This document shows, one piece after another, positions 1-8,357 of a stretch of 42,806 nucleotides of DNA (position 1 is the stretch's first letter; each line of letters starts with the position of its first letter). The position numbers and the translations under genes were made by a program. The notes beneath the pieces are model-generated. The model saw nothing but the letters and a program-made list of their open reading frames with translations. It did not search any database and was not told where the DNA came from. This DNA is from Collinsella aerofaciens (lineage in GTDB: Bacteria; Actinomycetota; Coriobacteriia; Coriobacteriales; Coriobacteriaceae). The stretch lies in the NCBI RefSeq assembly GCF_019131995.1, contig NZ_JAHONA010000019.1, forward strand, positions 1-42,806, in the 5' to 3' direction.

Positions 1-1
1 G

Positions 2-85
2 AAACGGCGGTCGACGAAACTGGAGAGGAGGTATTACGAGCTCCTGTGCGAATTGGAGAGAGCGCTCCCGCAAACTGCCTCTTGA
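2..85 (+). CDS. possible C-terminal tail of a gene that starts left of the window
   Basis: Frame 2 is open from the window edge to TGA at 83-85. It encodes about 27 residues ending YYELLCELERALPQTAS, a charged amphipathic helix-like stretch with codon use like that of real genes here. No domain can be recognised from so little. Frame 1 is also open up to 339, but its translation is rich in Arg, Gly and Ala without protein-like pattern and looks non-coding. Identification needs the upstream sequence. Confidence 0.35.
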   Translation, partial: KRRSTKLERRYYELLCELERALPQTAS

Positions 86-235
86 CAACTTATAGGAGCG
101 TCGGTTTTTATTTCTCGAAATTCGGCATGCTTGAGGGTGATCGGTTAAACGTAGTAGATAGGCCCATTTCGTGGCGAACGAATCAGACTGAGGTGCAAAA
201 TAGCCCCCGCTCCAGAAAAATCGTCGGCAAGGTAG

Positions 236-271
236 CAAAAGGCCCCGCGGGCAGGAGGCTGCTCGCGGGGC
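236..271 (-). terminator. Rho-independent terminator of the Gfo/Idh/MocA gene
   Basis: Arms 242-254 and 259-271 form a 13-bp GC-rich stem (one G-U pair) around a GAGG loop. Read on the minus strand the stem is followed by CCTTTT. It lies about 70 nt past the stop codon at 344. The rest of 86-343 shows no convincing gene. Confidence 0.75.
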
Positions 272-343
272 AAAGAAGAGGGGCTTGTTGGCGGCGGGCC
301 AAGGCGCTCGGCGGGGAGTTTGCCGCGACCCGCTCTTAAGGCA

Positions 344-1384
344 TTACAGCTCGACGAGCTGGCCGGTCTCGGCGGCCTCCTTGATGGCGTTGAGAAGCGT
401 GAGCGTCTTGACGTTATCGGCGGGGGTCACGACGGGCTCGACCTCGCGGCGGACGACCTTCACAAAGTGCTTGAGCTGCATCTTGTGCGGCAGCGCCGGG
501 TCCACAGCCGGGATCTCCATCTGCAGCGGCTTGTGCCAGTTAGAGGCGCCGTCGTAGGAGAACTGGTGCAGGCGGGGCAGCGACAGGGCGCCCTTAGTGC
601 CGCCGATAAAGTAGGCGTCGGCGTCGAAGGGGCGGTACTGCGGATCCTCGCGAGCGGTTGCCTCCCAGTTCCAGGGGCTGGCGGTGGCGTCGGAGATGGT
701 CATGCTCGCAAGTGCGCCATCGGCAAAACGGACGTTGACCACGGCGGAGTCCTCGGTCTCAAAACCGCGGGCGGCGCTGGACTGCATACCCTGGACGGCA
801 ACGGGCTCGCCCAGCAGATAGCGGAGTAGATCGACGTCGTGAACCAGGTTGACCAGGATCGGGCCGGCGCCCTTCTTGCGGCGCCACTCGACATCGAAAT
901 ACTCGTCGTTCTTATAGATCATGTAGTGGAAGCTCGACACGGTGAGCTTGCCCAGCTCGCCGGACTCGATGATCTCCTTGGCCTTGTTGACGAAGGGGTT
1001 GTGGCGACGGTGCTGACCCACGAGCACGGGCACGCCGGCGGTTTCGGCCTCGGCGGCGAAGGCCTGGGCATCCTCCAGGTCGTTGGAGATCGGCTTTTCG
1101 ACCAGCGGCACGATGTTACGCTTCACGGCCTCGCGGGCAACGCCCAGGTGCAGGTCGTTGGGGGTGGCGATGATGACGGCCTCGGGCTTGATCTCGTCCA
1201 TCATCTGGGCGGGATCGGTGAAGAACGGCACGCCGGCGGCCTCGGCCGTGGCGCGGGCGCCCTCGAAGGCGTCGGCGATGGCGACGAGCTCGGCCTCGGG
1301 CTCCTCGGTGACAAAGCGGATGTGGTTGCGGCCCATGGCGCCGGCGCCGATAACGGCAATGCGGACGGGGTTGAGCTCAGACAT
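344..1384 (-). CDS. Gfo/Idh/MocA family NAD(P)-dependent oxidoreductase
   Basis: 346 residues, the usual size for this family of sugar and polyol dehydrogenases. The N-terminus has the Rossmann motif GAGAMG (about residues 13-18). The EKP motif (VEKPI, near residue 97) supplies the catalytic Lys, and a His lies in the substrate helix (LVNLVHDVDLLRYLLGE). The C-terminal half is the alpha/beta substrate domain. It is the last gene of a three-gene minus-strand cluster behind an SDR dehydrogenase and an OFA-type carrier. This suggests uptake and stepwise oxidation of a sugar, inositol or sugar-acid-like compound. The family is certain; the substrate cannot be read from the sequence. Confidence 0.9.
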   Translation of the reverse strand: MSELNPVRIAVIGAGAMGRNHIRFVTEEPEAELVAIADAFEGARATAEAAGVPFFTDPAQMMDEIKPEAVIIATPNDLHLGVAREAVKRNIVPLVEKPISNDLEDAQAFAAEAETAGVPVLVGQHRRHNPFVNKAKEIIESGELGKLTVSSFHYMIYKNDEYFDVEWRRKKGAGPILVNLVHDVDLLRYLLGEPVAVQGMQSSAARGFETEDSAVVNVRFADGALASMTISDATASPWNWEATAREDPQYRPFDADAYFIGGTKGALSLPRLHQFSYDGASNWHKPLQMEIPAVDPALPHKMQLKHFVKVVRREVEPVVTPADNVKTLTLLNAIKEAAETGQLVEL

Positions 1385-1414
1385 TTCGACTCCTTAATGG
1401 TGGTGGCGATGGAG

Positions 1415-1443
1415 TGTGACAAAGGGACAGTCCCTTTGTCACA
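1415..1443. repeat. REP-like palindrome, family A (TGTGACAAAGGGA)
   Basis: Perfect 13-nt arms (1415-1427 and 1431-1443) around CAG, in the 69-nt gap between the MFS and oxidoreductase genes. A near-identical copy lies at 14313-14345 and a decayed one at 21057-21080. The lack of a T run and the recurrence argue for a dispersed repeat, not a simple terminator. Confidence 0.8.
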
Positions 1444-1453
1444 TTGGCAATTG

Positions 1454-2710
1454 CTAAGCGGACTTCTTCTTGCTGTCGGAGACCATCATGTAGACGGTGA
1501 GCACGACGGCGATGGCGGCGATCACGATGGCGCCGTAGAAGGACTGCTGGTAGGCGGCGCTGCCAGCCTCGGCGTGATACAGCACGGCGGTGATGGGCTG
1601 GCTGATCCAGGTGGAGGCGGCGTAGCCCAAAAACATGATGCCGTAGTTGACGCCGATGTTGCTGGTGCCAAAGGCGCCACCGGTGAGCGGCGGGTAGATG
1701 ACGAGCAGGGCGCCAAAGCTAAAGCCAAGCAGGGCGAGTGCGACAAAGAACATGCTCTGCGTAAAGCTCATCGACATGATGACGAGCGCGACGATGGTGA
1801 CGACAAGGCTGATGAGCAGCGACTTGTAGGCGCCGAGCTTATCGATGATCTGGCCAAAGGACAGGCGGCCGACCAGGTTGGCGCAGGTGTTGACGGAGAC
1901 CACCACGCCGCCGAGGGCGACGGCTGCGGCGCTCGTGGGGTCGGTGAAGAGCTGGACGGCGGCGATGGAGGCAACCTTGCCCACGAGCAGGGTGCCCGCG
2001 GTGGCGGCAAAGGCGAAGGTGACGATGAGGACCCAGAAGCGCGGGGTCTTGACCATCTCGCCCGGGGTGAGGTCGCCGAAGGTGCCGGCATGCGCGCCGC
2101 CCTTGGGGGCCTCGAAGCCCTCGGGCAGCCAGCCGGCCTCGGGGGCCTTCAGGAACAGGGCGGAGGCGGCGATCGTCACAAAGAAGATGACGCCGAGCGC
2201 CTTAAGGGCGCCAAAGATGCCCAGGCTCGGGATGAGCAGCGAGGCGAGCACCGGGGACAGCACGGCGGGACCGGCGGTCGAAGCGGCCAGGGTGATGCCG
2301 GAGGCGAGACCCTTCTTGTCGATGAACCACTTTTGGCCGGTGGTGAGCGCGGGGTTGTAGCCCAGGCCGTTGCCGATAGCGGCGACGAGCGAGAACCACA
2401 GGTAGAACTGCCACGGCTCGGTGACGGTGCCGGACATGAACCAGCCCACGCCGTAGCACACGGCGGCGGCGATCACGACGTTGCGCGGGCCGATCTTGTC
2501 GGAGATGCGGCCGGCGAAGATGCCCGTCACGGCCATGATGGTCTGAAAGACCGGGAAGGCCCAGGTAAGAGCGCTCGACCACTCGGGGTAGACGGCGAGT
2601 AGGTTCTTGCTCACGACGGAATACAGCGCGATGGAGCTGATGAAGAACATGGTGACGCACGCGGCGGAAAGCACGACGGCGCGACCCTTGTTGGAGTTGG
2701 TGGAAGCCAT
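1454..2710 (-). CDS. MFS transporter, oxalate/formate antiporter (OFA)-like family
   Basis: 418 residues with about 12 hydrophobic segments. OFA-type signatures are visible: GRISDKIGPRNV in the loop after the second helix, and the stretch GLGYNPALTTGQKWFIDKKG followed by GLASGITLAAS. The cytoplasmic centre carries the W-P-containing loop before the second half (AGWLPEGFEAP). Members carry small organic acids or related anions; the substrate is not determinable here. It is flanked 5' by an SDR dehydrogenase and 3' by a Gfo/Idh/MocA oxidoreductase on the same strand, so it probably brings in the compound they oxidise. The start is ATG behind AGAAAGAG. Confidence 0.88.
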   Translation of the reverse strand: MASTNSNKGRAVVLSAACVTMFFISSIALYSVVSKNLLAVYPEWSSALTWAFPVFQTIMAVTGIFAGRISDKIGPRNVVIAAAVCYGVGWFMSGTVTEPWQFYLWFSLVAAIGNGLGYNPALTTGQKWFIDKKGLASGITLAASTAGPAVLSPVLASLLIPSLGIFGALKALGVIFFVTIAASALFLKAPEAGWLPEGFEAPKGGAHAGTFGDLTPGEMVKTPRFWVLIVTFAFAATAGTLLVGKVASIAAVQLFTDPTSAAAVALGGVVVSVNTCANLVGRLSFGQIIDKLGAYKSLLISLVVTIVALVIMSMSFTQSMFFVALALLGFSFGALLVIYPPLTGGAFGTSNIGVNYGIMFLGYAASTWISQPITAVLYHAEAGSAAYQQSFYGAIVIAAIAVVLTVYMMVSDSKKKSA

Positions 2711-2775
2711 TGGACTCTTTCTAATCGATGCGGGGGAGGAGCGGGCGTGTCCGCGGGCCTCCCTGTTAGGTTGGT

Positions 2776-3657
2776 TTACTGGTCAGTCGGCTTGGCGACG
2801 CCGGACTCATCGGACCAAAGCTCGACACCCTTGTTCTTGAGGTAGTTGTCGGCATAGGCGCGACGGCCGCCGGGCTTGGCGGTGAGGTCGCCCATCATGT
2901 TGGAGAAGCCGCCGTCGACCTTGATGGCGTCGCCGGTGGTAAAGTCCGAGCGCTTGGACGCCAGGAACATGACGGCGTTGGCGATATCACTGACCTCGCC
3001 GATGCGACGCGTGGCGATCAGACGGCTGCGGCTCTTTTCGACCTCGGGGTTGGCGTAGAAGTTGGCCGACATCGGGGTCTTAACGAAGCAGGGCTCGACG
3101 CAGTTGGAGCGCACGCCGTAGGGACCCCATTCGGCGGCGAGCATCTTGGACATCATGTTGACGCCCGCCTTGGTGGAGCTGTACACGCCCGAGAACGTCT
3201 CGGGGGAGTGGCTGGCAACGGTCGAGATGTGCACCAGGCGACCCTGGCCGGCCTTGATCATTTCGCGACCAAAGCGCTGCGAGGTGATGAAGTAGCCGGT
3301 GAGGTTGACGTTGAGCACCTGCTCCCAGTCGCTCAGCGGCAGGTCTTCCATAGCGGCAAAGCGCAGGATGCCGGCGGTGTTGACAAGGACGTCGACGCGG
3401 CCGAAGTCGGCGATGGTGGCATCGACGGCGGCCTGAACCTCGGCCTCGTCGGTGGCGTTCATCTTGTAACCCTCGGCGTGGATGCCAAACTCGGCAGCGA
3501 GATCGGCGGCAGCGGCCTTGACCTTCTCCTCGTCCAGGTCGAGCATGACGACGTTGGCGCCATTGCGGGCGAACTCGCGGCAAATCTCGACGCCCATACC
3601 GCCGAGTGCGCCGGTTACGGCGCAGACATCGCCCTCGAGCTTAAGCCAATTGCTCAT
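2776..3657 (-). CDS. short-chain dehydrogenase/reductase (SDR)
   Basis: 293 residues. The classical SDR pattern is complete: cofactor motif TGALGGMG (about 16-23), NTAGIL (the NNAG position) and the catalytic YSSTKAG (Tyr-x-x-x-Lys), with a Ser upstream in HISTVAS. Asp at the end of strand 2 (MLDLDEE) favours NAD over NADP. The C-terminus extends about 35 residues beyond the usual VDGG end (AKPGGRRAYADNYLKN onward), which is unusual and may form an oligomer contact. It is first in the cluster with the MFS carrier and Gfo-type oxidoreductase, and divergent from a LysR regulator. Coriobacteria also have hydroxysteroid SDRs, but nothing here points specifically to bile acids. Confidence 0.9.
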   Translation of the reverse strand: MSNWLKLEGDVCAVTGALGGMGVEICREFARNGANVVMLDLDEEKVKAAAADLAAEFGIHAEGYKMNATDEAEVQAAVDATIADFGRVDVLVNTAGILRFAAMEDLPLSDWEQVLNVNLTGYFITSQRFGREMIKAGQGRLVHISTVASHSPETFSGVYSSTKAGVNMMSKMLAAEWGPYGVRSNCVEPCFVKTPMSANFYANPEVEKSRSRLIATRRIGEVSDIANAVMFLASKRSDFTTGDAIKVDGGFSNMMGDLTAKPGGRRAYADNYLKNKGVELWSDESGVAKPTDQ

Positions 3658-3683
3658 AGGAACTTCCCTTCTTGTGCCTCCCG

Positions 3684-3761
3684 GTGGGTCGCTCCCATTA
3701 ACCGACCCACGTGGTTTTCGCTGGTTATCGTATGCTTTGCATTTGCGCAGGTGAATTGCAT
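3684..3761. promoter_or_regulatory. divergent SDR/LysR control region
   Basis: The 233-nt gap between the divergent SDR and lysR-type genes holds an 8-bp inverted repeat GTGGGTCG...CGACCCAC (3684-3691/3703-3710). Further on is the palindrome ATGCTTTGCAT (3732-3742), and TTGCAT occurs twice, 19 nt apart (3737 and 3756), about two helical turns. LysR regulators usually bind such divergent gaps. Assigning these as binding sites is inference. Confidence 0.35.
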
Positions 3762-3890
3762 ATTTGTTAGAATGGCGTTAACCGTAGGTTTATAGCTCGC
3801 AAGACGATGTGTCCTTGATTGAGTGTGTGACCTGCGAAAACAACCCCCTGTGGCACCATGTGGCCATGGGCGCGAAAACGGGAGATTGAC

Positions 3891-4769
3891 GTGTACGATC
3901 GACGACTCGAGGCCATATCGGCCGCCGCGGAGCTGGGAAGCTTCTCGCGTGCGGCGGCAAAATTGCGCGTGTCGACCCCGGCGCTCGTCAAGCAGGTGTC
4001 GGGCTTCGAGGCCGAGTTCGGTATTACGCTGTTCGAGCGCTCGCATTCGGGCGTCAAAGTGACGCCGGCGGGTGCGTTACTGGTAGACGACGCGCGTTCG
4101 ATCATGCGGCAGTCCGAGGACGCGCTGCGCCGTGCCCGACGCGCAGCGGGCGATGGCAGGGCCGTGCGCCTGGGCGTGTCGATGATGTGCCCGGGGCGCC
4201 AAACGCTGTCGATGTGGTCGGGCGTACGCGAGCTGGAACCGTCGCTGCGATTTGAGATCGTGCCGGTAAGCGACCTCTATGACGAGTGCGAGACCGTTAT
4301 GCGCAGCTTGGGCCGCGAGGTCGATGTGGTGCAGTCGAGTTTTTCTACCCCACGCTGGGGCGACGCCTGCCAAAAGCTCCGCATCGTTAACGTGCCGTTT
4401 TATATCGACCTGCCGCGCACGAGCCCGCTGGCGCGCAAGAATCGCATTACGGTCGCCGACCTGGAGGGTATGCGTCTGCGCATACTGCGCCACGGCAACG
4501 ACGCCATGGACAGCCTGCGCATCGACCTTTTGGCCGACGGCGGCGTGGACGTGATCGATGTGGACAGCTTTGACTTTGCGCTCTTTAACGAAGCCGAGGA
4601 AAAGGGCGACGCGGTGCTCACCTGTGGAGCGTGGTCGGGGGTGCACCCAGCCTTTGTGGGCGTGCCGTTCCTGTGCGGCCGCGAGGTACCGGTCTTTCTG
4701 CATTACCCGCTCGAACCAACCCTCCAAGTACAAAAATTCGTCAACGCCATGGCACAACTTCTCAAGTAG
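3891..4769 (+). CDS. LysR-family transcriptional regulator
   Basis: 292 residues from a GTG start at 3891, chosen because GGAG lies 6 nt upstream and the protein then begins VYDRRLEAISAAAELGSF, the normal start of the LysR winged helix. The HTH spans about residues 5-60 (SRAAAKLRVSTPALVKQVSGFEAEFG). The remainder is the periplasmic-binding-protein-like effector domain. The gene is divergent from the SDR/MFS/oxidoreductase cluster, so it most likely controls that cluster in response to its substrate. The recognition helix contains STPALVKQ, a less typical form of the common STPAVSRQ-like pattern, but the family call is clear. Confidence 0.88.
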   Translation: MYDRRLEAISAAAELGSFSRAAAKLRVSTPALVKQVSGFEAEFGITLFERSHSGVKVTPAGALLVDDARSIMRQSEDALRRARRAAGDGRAVRLGVSMMCPGRQTLSMWSGVRELEPSLRFEIVPVSDLYDECETVMRSLGREVDVVQSSFSTPRWGDACQKLRIVNVPFYIDLPRTSPLARKNRITVADLEGMRLRILRHGNDAMDSLRIDLLADGGVDVIDVDSFDFALFNEAEEKGDAVLTCGAWSGVHPAFVGVPFLCGREVPVFLHYPLEPTLQVQKFVNAMAQLLK

Positions 4770-4812
4770 CCAAAAGAGTCCCGTCCCAAATTAGCTACCC
4801 TTTGCTATGGGT

Positions 4813-5904
4813 TTAGCGGTCCTCGCGTTGCGGCCCGGCTGCCTCGGCTGTCTTTACGCGGTTCTTGTCGATGTACATGCTTTTGTCGGCCTGAGAAAAG
4901 AGCTCACGCATCGTAGGCGGTTCATCAAAATCACTGGAAAGCGCGTAGCCCACCGCATAGCTGATAGGCATGTCGGGGTGAGCCCCGGAATACTCGTTCA
5001 CGTTCGCGCGAATCCGAGCGAGACAGGACTCCACGGCAGCCCGATCGGCATCCCGCAGCACCGCGATAAACTCATCGCCGCCGTCGCGGCCCACAAAGCA
5101 CGTCCCGGACGCCACGCGCCCCAGCTGCTGGGCAAAAGAACGGATGTATTCGTCGCCCTTCTCGTGGCCAAAGGTGTTATTGACCGTATGCAGATTGTTA
5201 AGATCGAAGACGCACACCGCAACGGGCTCCTCCGCGGAGACAGGCTGCTCCTGCCCCAAGATCTCCTCGCACTTGTTCTTGTTGGGCAGTCCTGTGGCTT
5301 CGTCGAGATAGACTTTGTTCTGCAGCTCGCGATTGAGTGCGGCAGTGCGCACCGCGCGAACAACTTCGACCGCAAAGGTCGCCACCAAGCCCACGATGTC
5401 GATGATCACCAAGCCCTCGAGATAGTTGAGCGCCGACGCCTTTTCCTGGGAATAGTCCTCTGCGAGTCGCGTAGCATCGTCGCAAATGCCAAAGAACTCC
5501 TCACTCATCGAGATGATGTCAGTGTTCTCGTAGCCGACTTCGCGCACGCGGGCAATCTCGGCGCAAAGCTCATCAAAATAGTTTGCAAGCTCGGTCATCT
5601 TTGCCTGATACTCATCGTCGTCGAGACGGACGAGGTTGAGGTCGTCACTTCCGTAACGCAAACCGTTGATGTATGAATCCACGGCTTTGAGCAGGTCATC
5701 TTGAGGCTGGCCCGCATCCTCGAGCTTAACGATTCGCTGCGTGGTACCGCGCACCAGACCGGCGTAGTTGACCACGCGCGCCGTGCCCTGGATATCGGAG
5801 ACGAGCAGCATAACATTGATGAAGAAGAAGATGAGAACTGCCGTGAGCACCATCATGAGCAGGCGCACCGCCTGGCTGGCCTTCTTGGCGACAGAAGTAT
5901 TCAC
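4813..5904 (-). CDS. membrane-anchored GGDEF-domain diguanylate cyclase
   Basis: 363 residues, GTG start behind GAGGAAG. A first membrane helix (about 13-35, LLMMVLTAVLIFFFINVMLL) is followed by a roughly 130-residue helical extracytoplasmic region. This contains VNYAGLVRGTTQRIVKLE, which resembles the PilJ/NIT-type helical sensor signature. A second helix (about 165-185) leads to the GGDEF domain (about 200-350). The catalytic loop reads GRDGGDEF and is intact, so c-di-GMP synthesis is expected. The RxxD inhibitory site that normally sits five residues before the loop is absent (SGTC there), so product feedback is probably lacking. It is a single gene, convergent with the LysR gene. Confidence 0.88.
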   Translation of the reverse strand: MNTSVAKKASQAVRLLMMVLTAVLIFFFINVMLLVSDIQGTARVVNYAGLVRGTTQRIVKLEDAGQPQDDLLKAVDSYINGLRYGSDDLNLVRLDDDEYQAKMTELANYFDELCAEIARVREVGYENTDIISMSEEFFGICDDATRLAEDYSQEKASALNYLEGLVIIDIVGLVATFAVEVVRAVRTAALNRELQNKVYLDEATGLPNKNKCEEILGQEQPVSAEEPVAVCVFDLNNLHTVNNTFGHEKGDEYIRSFAQQLGRVASGTCFVGRDGGDEFIAVLRDADRAAVESCLARIRANVNEYSGAHPDMPISYAVGYALSSDFDEPPTMRELFSQADKSMYIDKNRVKTAEAAGPQREDR

Positions 5905-6094
5905 AAGTTCACTTCCTCAAATGGCAAAAGCGCAGGTGGCGCATAGCGTGCTGAAATTCATGGGTGGTTAACTCTACCATATAGGCCAGCAGCCTCAAAC
6001 TGCAGCAGACACTCGTCCAAATTGGCGTGACGCCTGCCTTGTTGTTCTTGACCTGGCTGCGCTATCGGACATGCTTCTGGTCTTGGATCACCAT

Positions 6095-6266
6095 GGGAAA
6101 GCTCATCCCGTTTTGTGCGTCTAGAGTGGGATGCGGCTTCCCAAAGGTGCCGTTAGGGGAAACTACATCCCGGTTTACCCCCTTGAAATGGGATGCCGTT
6201 TCCCGGAGGGGGTCCAGCGGGAAACGGCATCCCATTCTGGGTCCGAAAAGTGGGATACGGTTTCCG
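6095..6266. repeat. six-unit alternating GGGATGCCGTTTCCC array, 62-bp period
   Basis: Six 15-nt motif copies start at 6095(-), 6128(+), 6157(-), 6190(+), 6219(-) and 6252(+). The spacing is exactly 33, 29, 33, 29, 33 nt. Units 4 and 5 form a perfect 17-nt inverted repeat. The sequence between motifs is not conserved, only its length is. It lies in the 533-nt gap between the GGDEF gene and the ABC exporter. No gene is seen in 5905-6094 or across the array. Confidence 0.85.
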
Positions 6267-6275
6267 GCCGGCATG

Positions 6276-6313
6276 AAAAAAGCCTCCGCAGCTCGTGTGG
6301 CTGCGGAGGCTTT
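6276..6313 (-). terminator. terminator of the marR-ABC operon
   Basis: Perfect 14-bp stem (6279-6292 with 6300-6313, AAAGCCTCCGCAGC) and a 7-nt loop. It is followed on the minus strand by TTTTTT; the plus-strand side has only TTTATT. It lies 125 nt past the exporter stop, downstream of the structured element at 6352-6436. Confidence 0.8.
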
Positions 6314-6351
6314 ATTCGTTGCGAAGCATTGTGTTTGGGTCGTTGAGATGA

Positions 6352-6436
6352 GTCGATTTGCCCCGAAAGAGGAGGGCATTGACCTTAGGGTCATGCCCGA
6401 CAAATGAGCGGCAAATCGGCCATCTCGGCGGGCCGA
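6352..6436 (-). other. 3'-end structured element, copy 4
   Basis: Begins 1 nt after the stop codon of the ABC gene. In the minus-strand sense there is a small hairpin TCGGC-CC-GCCGA (6425-6436). An outer stem of GCCGATTTGCC pairing with GGCAAATCGAC (6410-6420 with 6352-6362) follows. Inside is the hairpin GGGCATGACC-CTAA-GGTCAATGCCC (6374-6398). The order of parts, the ATTTGTC segment and the GACC/GGTC inner stem match the copies at 16399, 22372 and 38011. Confidence 0.65.
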
Positions 6437-6437
6437 A

Positions 6438-8357
6438 CTACTCCAGCTCAAACGCTCCGGTGTACAGCTGGTAGTAATACCCGCGCTTGGCGATCAGCTC
6501 GTCGTGGTTGCCGCGCTCGATAATGCGGCCGTGGTCCAGGCAGATGATCGCGTCGGAGTTGCGCACGGTGGACAGGCGGTGCGCGATGACAAACGTCGTG
6601 CGGCCTTCCATGAGCTTGTCCATGCCGGCCTGCACGATAGCCTCGGTGCGGGTGTCGATGCTCGATGTGGCCTCGTCCAGGATCATCGCCGGCGGATCGG
6701 CAACAGCGGCGCGTGCGATCGAAATCAGCTGGCGCTGCCCCTGCGACAGCTGGGCGCCGTTGCCGGTGAGCATGGTGTCGTAGCCGTCAGGCAGGCGGGT
6801 GATAAAGTCGTCCGCGCCCGCGAGCTTGGCCGCCGCGATGCACTCCTCGTCGGTAGCGTCCAGGTTGCCGTAGCGGATGTTATCCATCACGGAGCCGGTG
6901 AACAGGTTCACGTCCTGCAGCACGACGCCCAGCGAGTGGCGCAGATCGGCCTTGCGAATCTTGTTGACGTTGATGCCGTCGTAGCGGATCTTGCCATCGG
7001 CGATGTCATAGAAGCGGTTGATGAGGTTGGTGATGGTCGTCTTGCCGGCACCGGTGGCGCCGACAAACGCGACCTTCTGGCCCGGCTTGGCAAACACGGA
7101 CACGCCGTGCAGCACCTCGTGGTCGGGCGTGTAGCCAAAGTCGACGTTGTCCATGACCAGGTCGCCGCGCAGCGGTACGTACTCGATCTCGCCGGTTGCG
7201 CGGTGCGGATGTTTCCACGCCCACATGCCGGTGTGGTGGTCGGCCTCCTCGAGCTGCCAGGTATCGGGGTTGACCTGCGCGTTGACGAGCGTCACATAGC
7301 CTTCGTCGGTCTCGGGCTTCTCGTCGATGAGCTCAAAGATGCGGTCGGCGCCGGCGAGGCCCATGACCACGGCGTTGATCTGCTGCGAGATCTGGCCGAT
7401 CTGTCCGCAGAACTGCTTGGTCATGTTGAGGAACGGCACCACGACGGCGATGGACAGCGCCATGCCCGAGATGCTCAGATTGGGCACGCCCAGCGCCAGG
7501 AAAATGCCGCCTGCCAGTGCGACCAGCACGTAGAGCAGGTTGCCCAGGTTCATAAGGATAGGCATGAGGATGTTGGCGTACATGTTGGCCTTCTGCGAGA
7601 CCTCGAAGAGCTTTTCGTTGCGCTCGTCAAAATCGGCCTCGGCGGCAGACTCGTGGCAGAATGCCTTGACGACCTTCTGGCCGTTCATGACTTCCTCGAT
7701 ATGGCCCTCGACCACGCCGAGTTCGGTCTGCTGCGCAATGAAGAAGCGCGCGGAGTTGGAGCCGAGCAGCTTGGTCATAAAGGTCATAAAGACGACGCCG
7801 GCCACAATGACCAGGCACATCCACACGCTGTAGTACAGCATGATAAAGAATACCGTGACGATGACGATGGTCGTCATGAGCAGGTTGGGCAGCGACTGGC
7901 TGATCATCTGGCGCAGCGTGTCGATGTCGTTGGTGTAGTGGCTCATGATGTCGCCGCGCTGGTGCGTGTCGAAGTAGCGAATCGGCAGGTCCTGCATACG
8001 GTTGAACATCTTCTCGCGCAGCTTCTCGAGCGAGCCCTGCGTGACGATGGCCATGGCGCGGTTCCAGAAGAGCGAAGACAGGATGCCGATGCCGTAGATG
8101 CAGGCGAGGGTGGTCACGAGCTGTGCGATCTTGGGCTGTGCGGTCGTCCAATCGCCCGACTGCCACGATTCGCTAATAATCTGCAGGGCGCTCTGAAGGA
8201 AGGTCGCGCCGATGGAGTTGATGATGGCGCAGAGCACCACGCCGACGACGACGAGGGGCAAAAGCACGGGGTAGAAGCCAAAGAGCGTCTTGATGAGGCG
8301 CGACATGGTGCCACCCTTGCGGTTGAGCGCGCGCTCGGCGGTCGTTGCCTTACTCAT
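6438..8357 (-). CDS. heterodimeric ABC exporter, catalytically complete half-transporter
   Basis: 639 residues: six membrane helices (about 30-340) fused to an ATPase domain. Walker A GATGAGKTT is near residue 428 and signature LSQGQRQ follows. Walker B ends ILDEATSS with the catalytic Glu, and the switch His is present (IAHRLST). A linker containing WAWKHPH precedes the ATPase domain; I recall this from the BmrD/YheH-type partner of heterodimeric exporters. Its ATG overlaps the end of the upstream ABC gene by 8 nt, so the two are translationally coupled. The pair forms one drug- or lipid-type exporter with unequal ATP sites. The actual substrate is unknown; the MarR partner suggests a toxic compound. 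Confidence 0.92.
   Translation of the reverse strand: MSKATTAERALNRKGGTMSRLIKTLFGFYPVLLPLVVVGVVLCAIINSIGATFLQSALQIISESWQSGDWTTAQPKIAQLVTTLACIYGIGILSSLFWNRAMAIVTQGSLEKLREKMFNRMQDLPIRYFDTHQRGDIMSHYTNDIDTLRQMISQSLPNLLMTTIVIVTVFFIMLYYSVWMCLVIVAGVVFMTFMTKLLGSNSARFFIAQQTELGVVEGHIEEVMNGQKVVKAFCHESAAEADFDERNEKLFEVSQKANMYANILMPILMNLGNLLYVLVALAGGIFLALGVPNLSISGMALSIAVVVPFLNMTKQFCGQIGQISQQINAVVMGLAGADRIFELIDEKPETDEGYVTLVNAQVNPDTWQLEEADHHTGMWAWKHPHRATGEIEYVPLRGDLVMDNVDFGYTPDHEVLHGVSVFAKPGQKVAFVGATGAGKTTITNLINRFYDIADGKIRYDGINVNKIRKADLRHSLGVVLQDVNLFTGSVMDNIRYGNLDATDEECIAAAKLAGADDFITRLPDGYDTMLTGNGAQLSQGQRQLISIARAAVADPPAMILDEATSSIDTRTEAIVQAGMDKLMEGRTTFVIAHRLSTVRNSDAIICLDHGRIIERGNHDELIAKRGYYYQLYTGAFELE

Noticed and set aside
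46..339. Open frame at the left end of the window
   Set aside because: The translation is rich in Arg/Gly/Ala without protein-like pattern and runs through the terminator hairpin at 242-271.
839..2602. 587-residue open frame opposite the MFS and oxidoreductase genes
   Set aside because: Low-complexity His/Gly/Asp/Ala-rich translation opposite two clear genes.
2776..3657. Bile-acid hydroxysteroid dehydrogenase
   Set aside because: SDR motifs alone do not give steroid specificity, the protein is longer than the known Collinsella 7-beta enzyme as I recall it, and the neighbours suggest a polar substrate.
6095..6266. CRISPR array
   Set aside because: Motifs alternate in orientation, are only 15 nt long and have 14-18-nt gaps; no cas genes are near.
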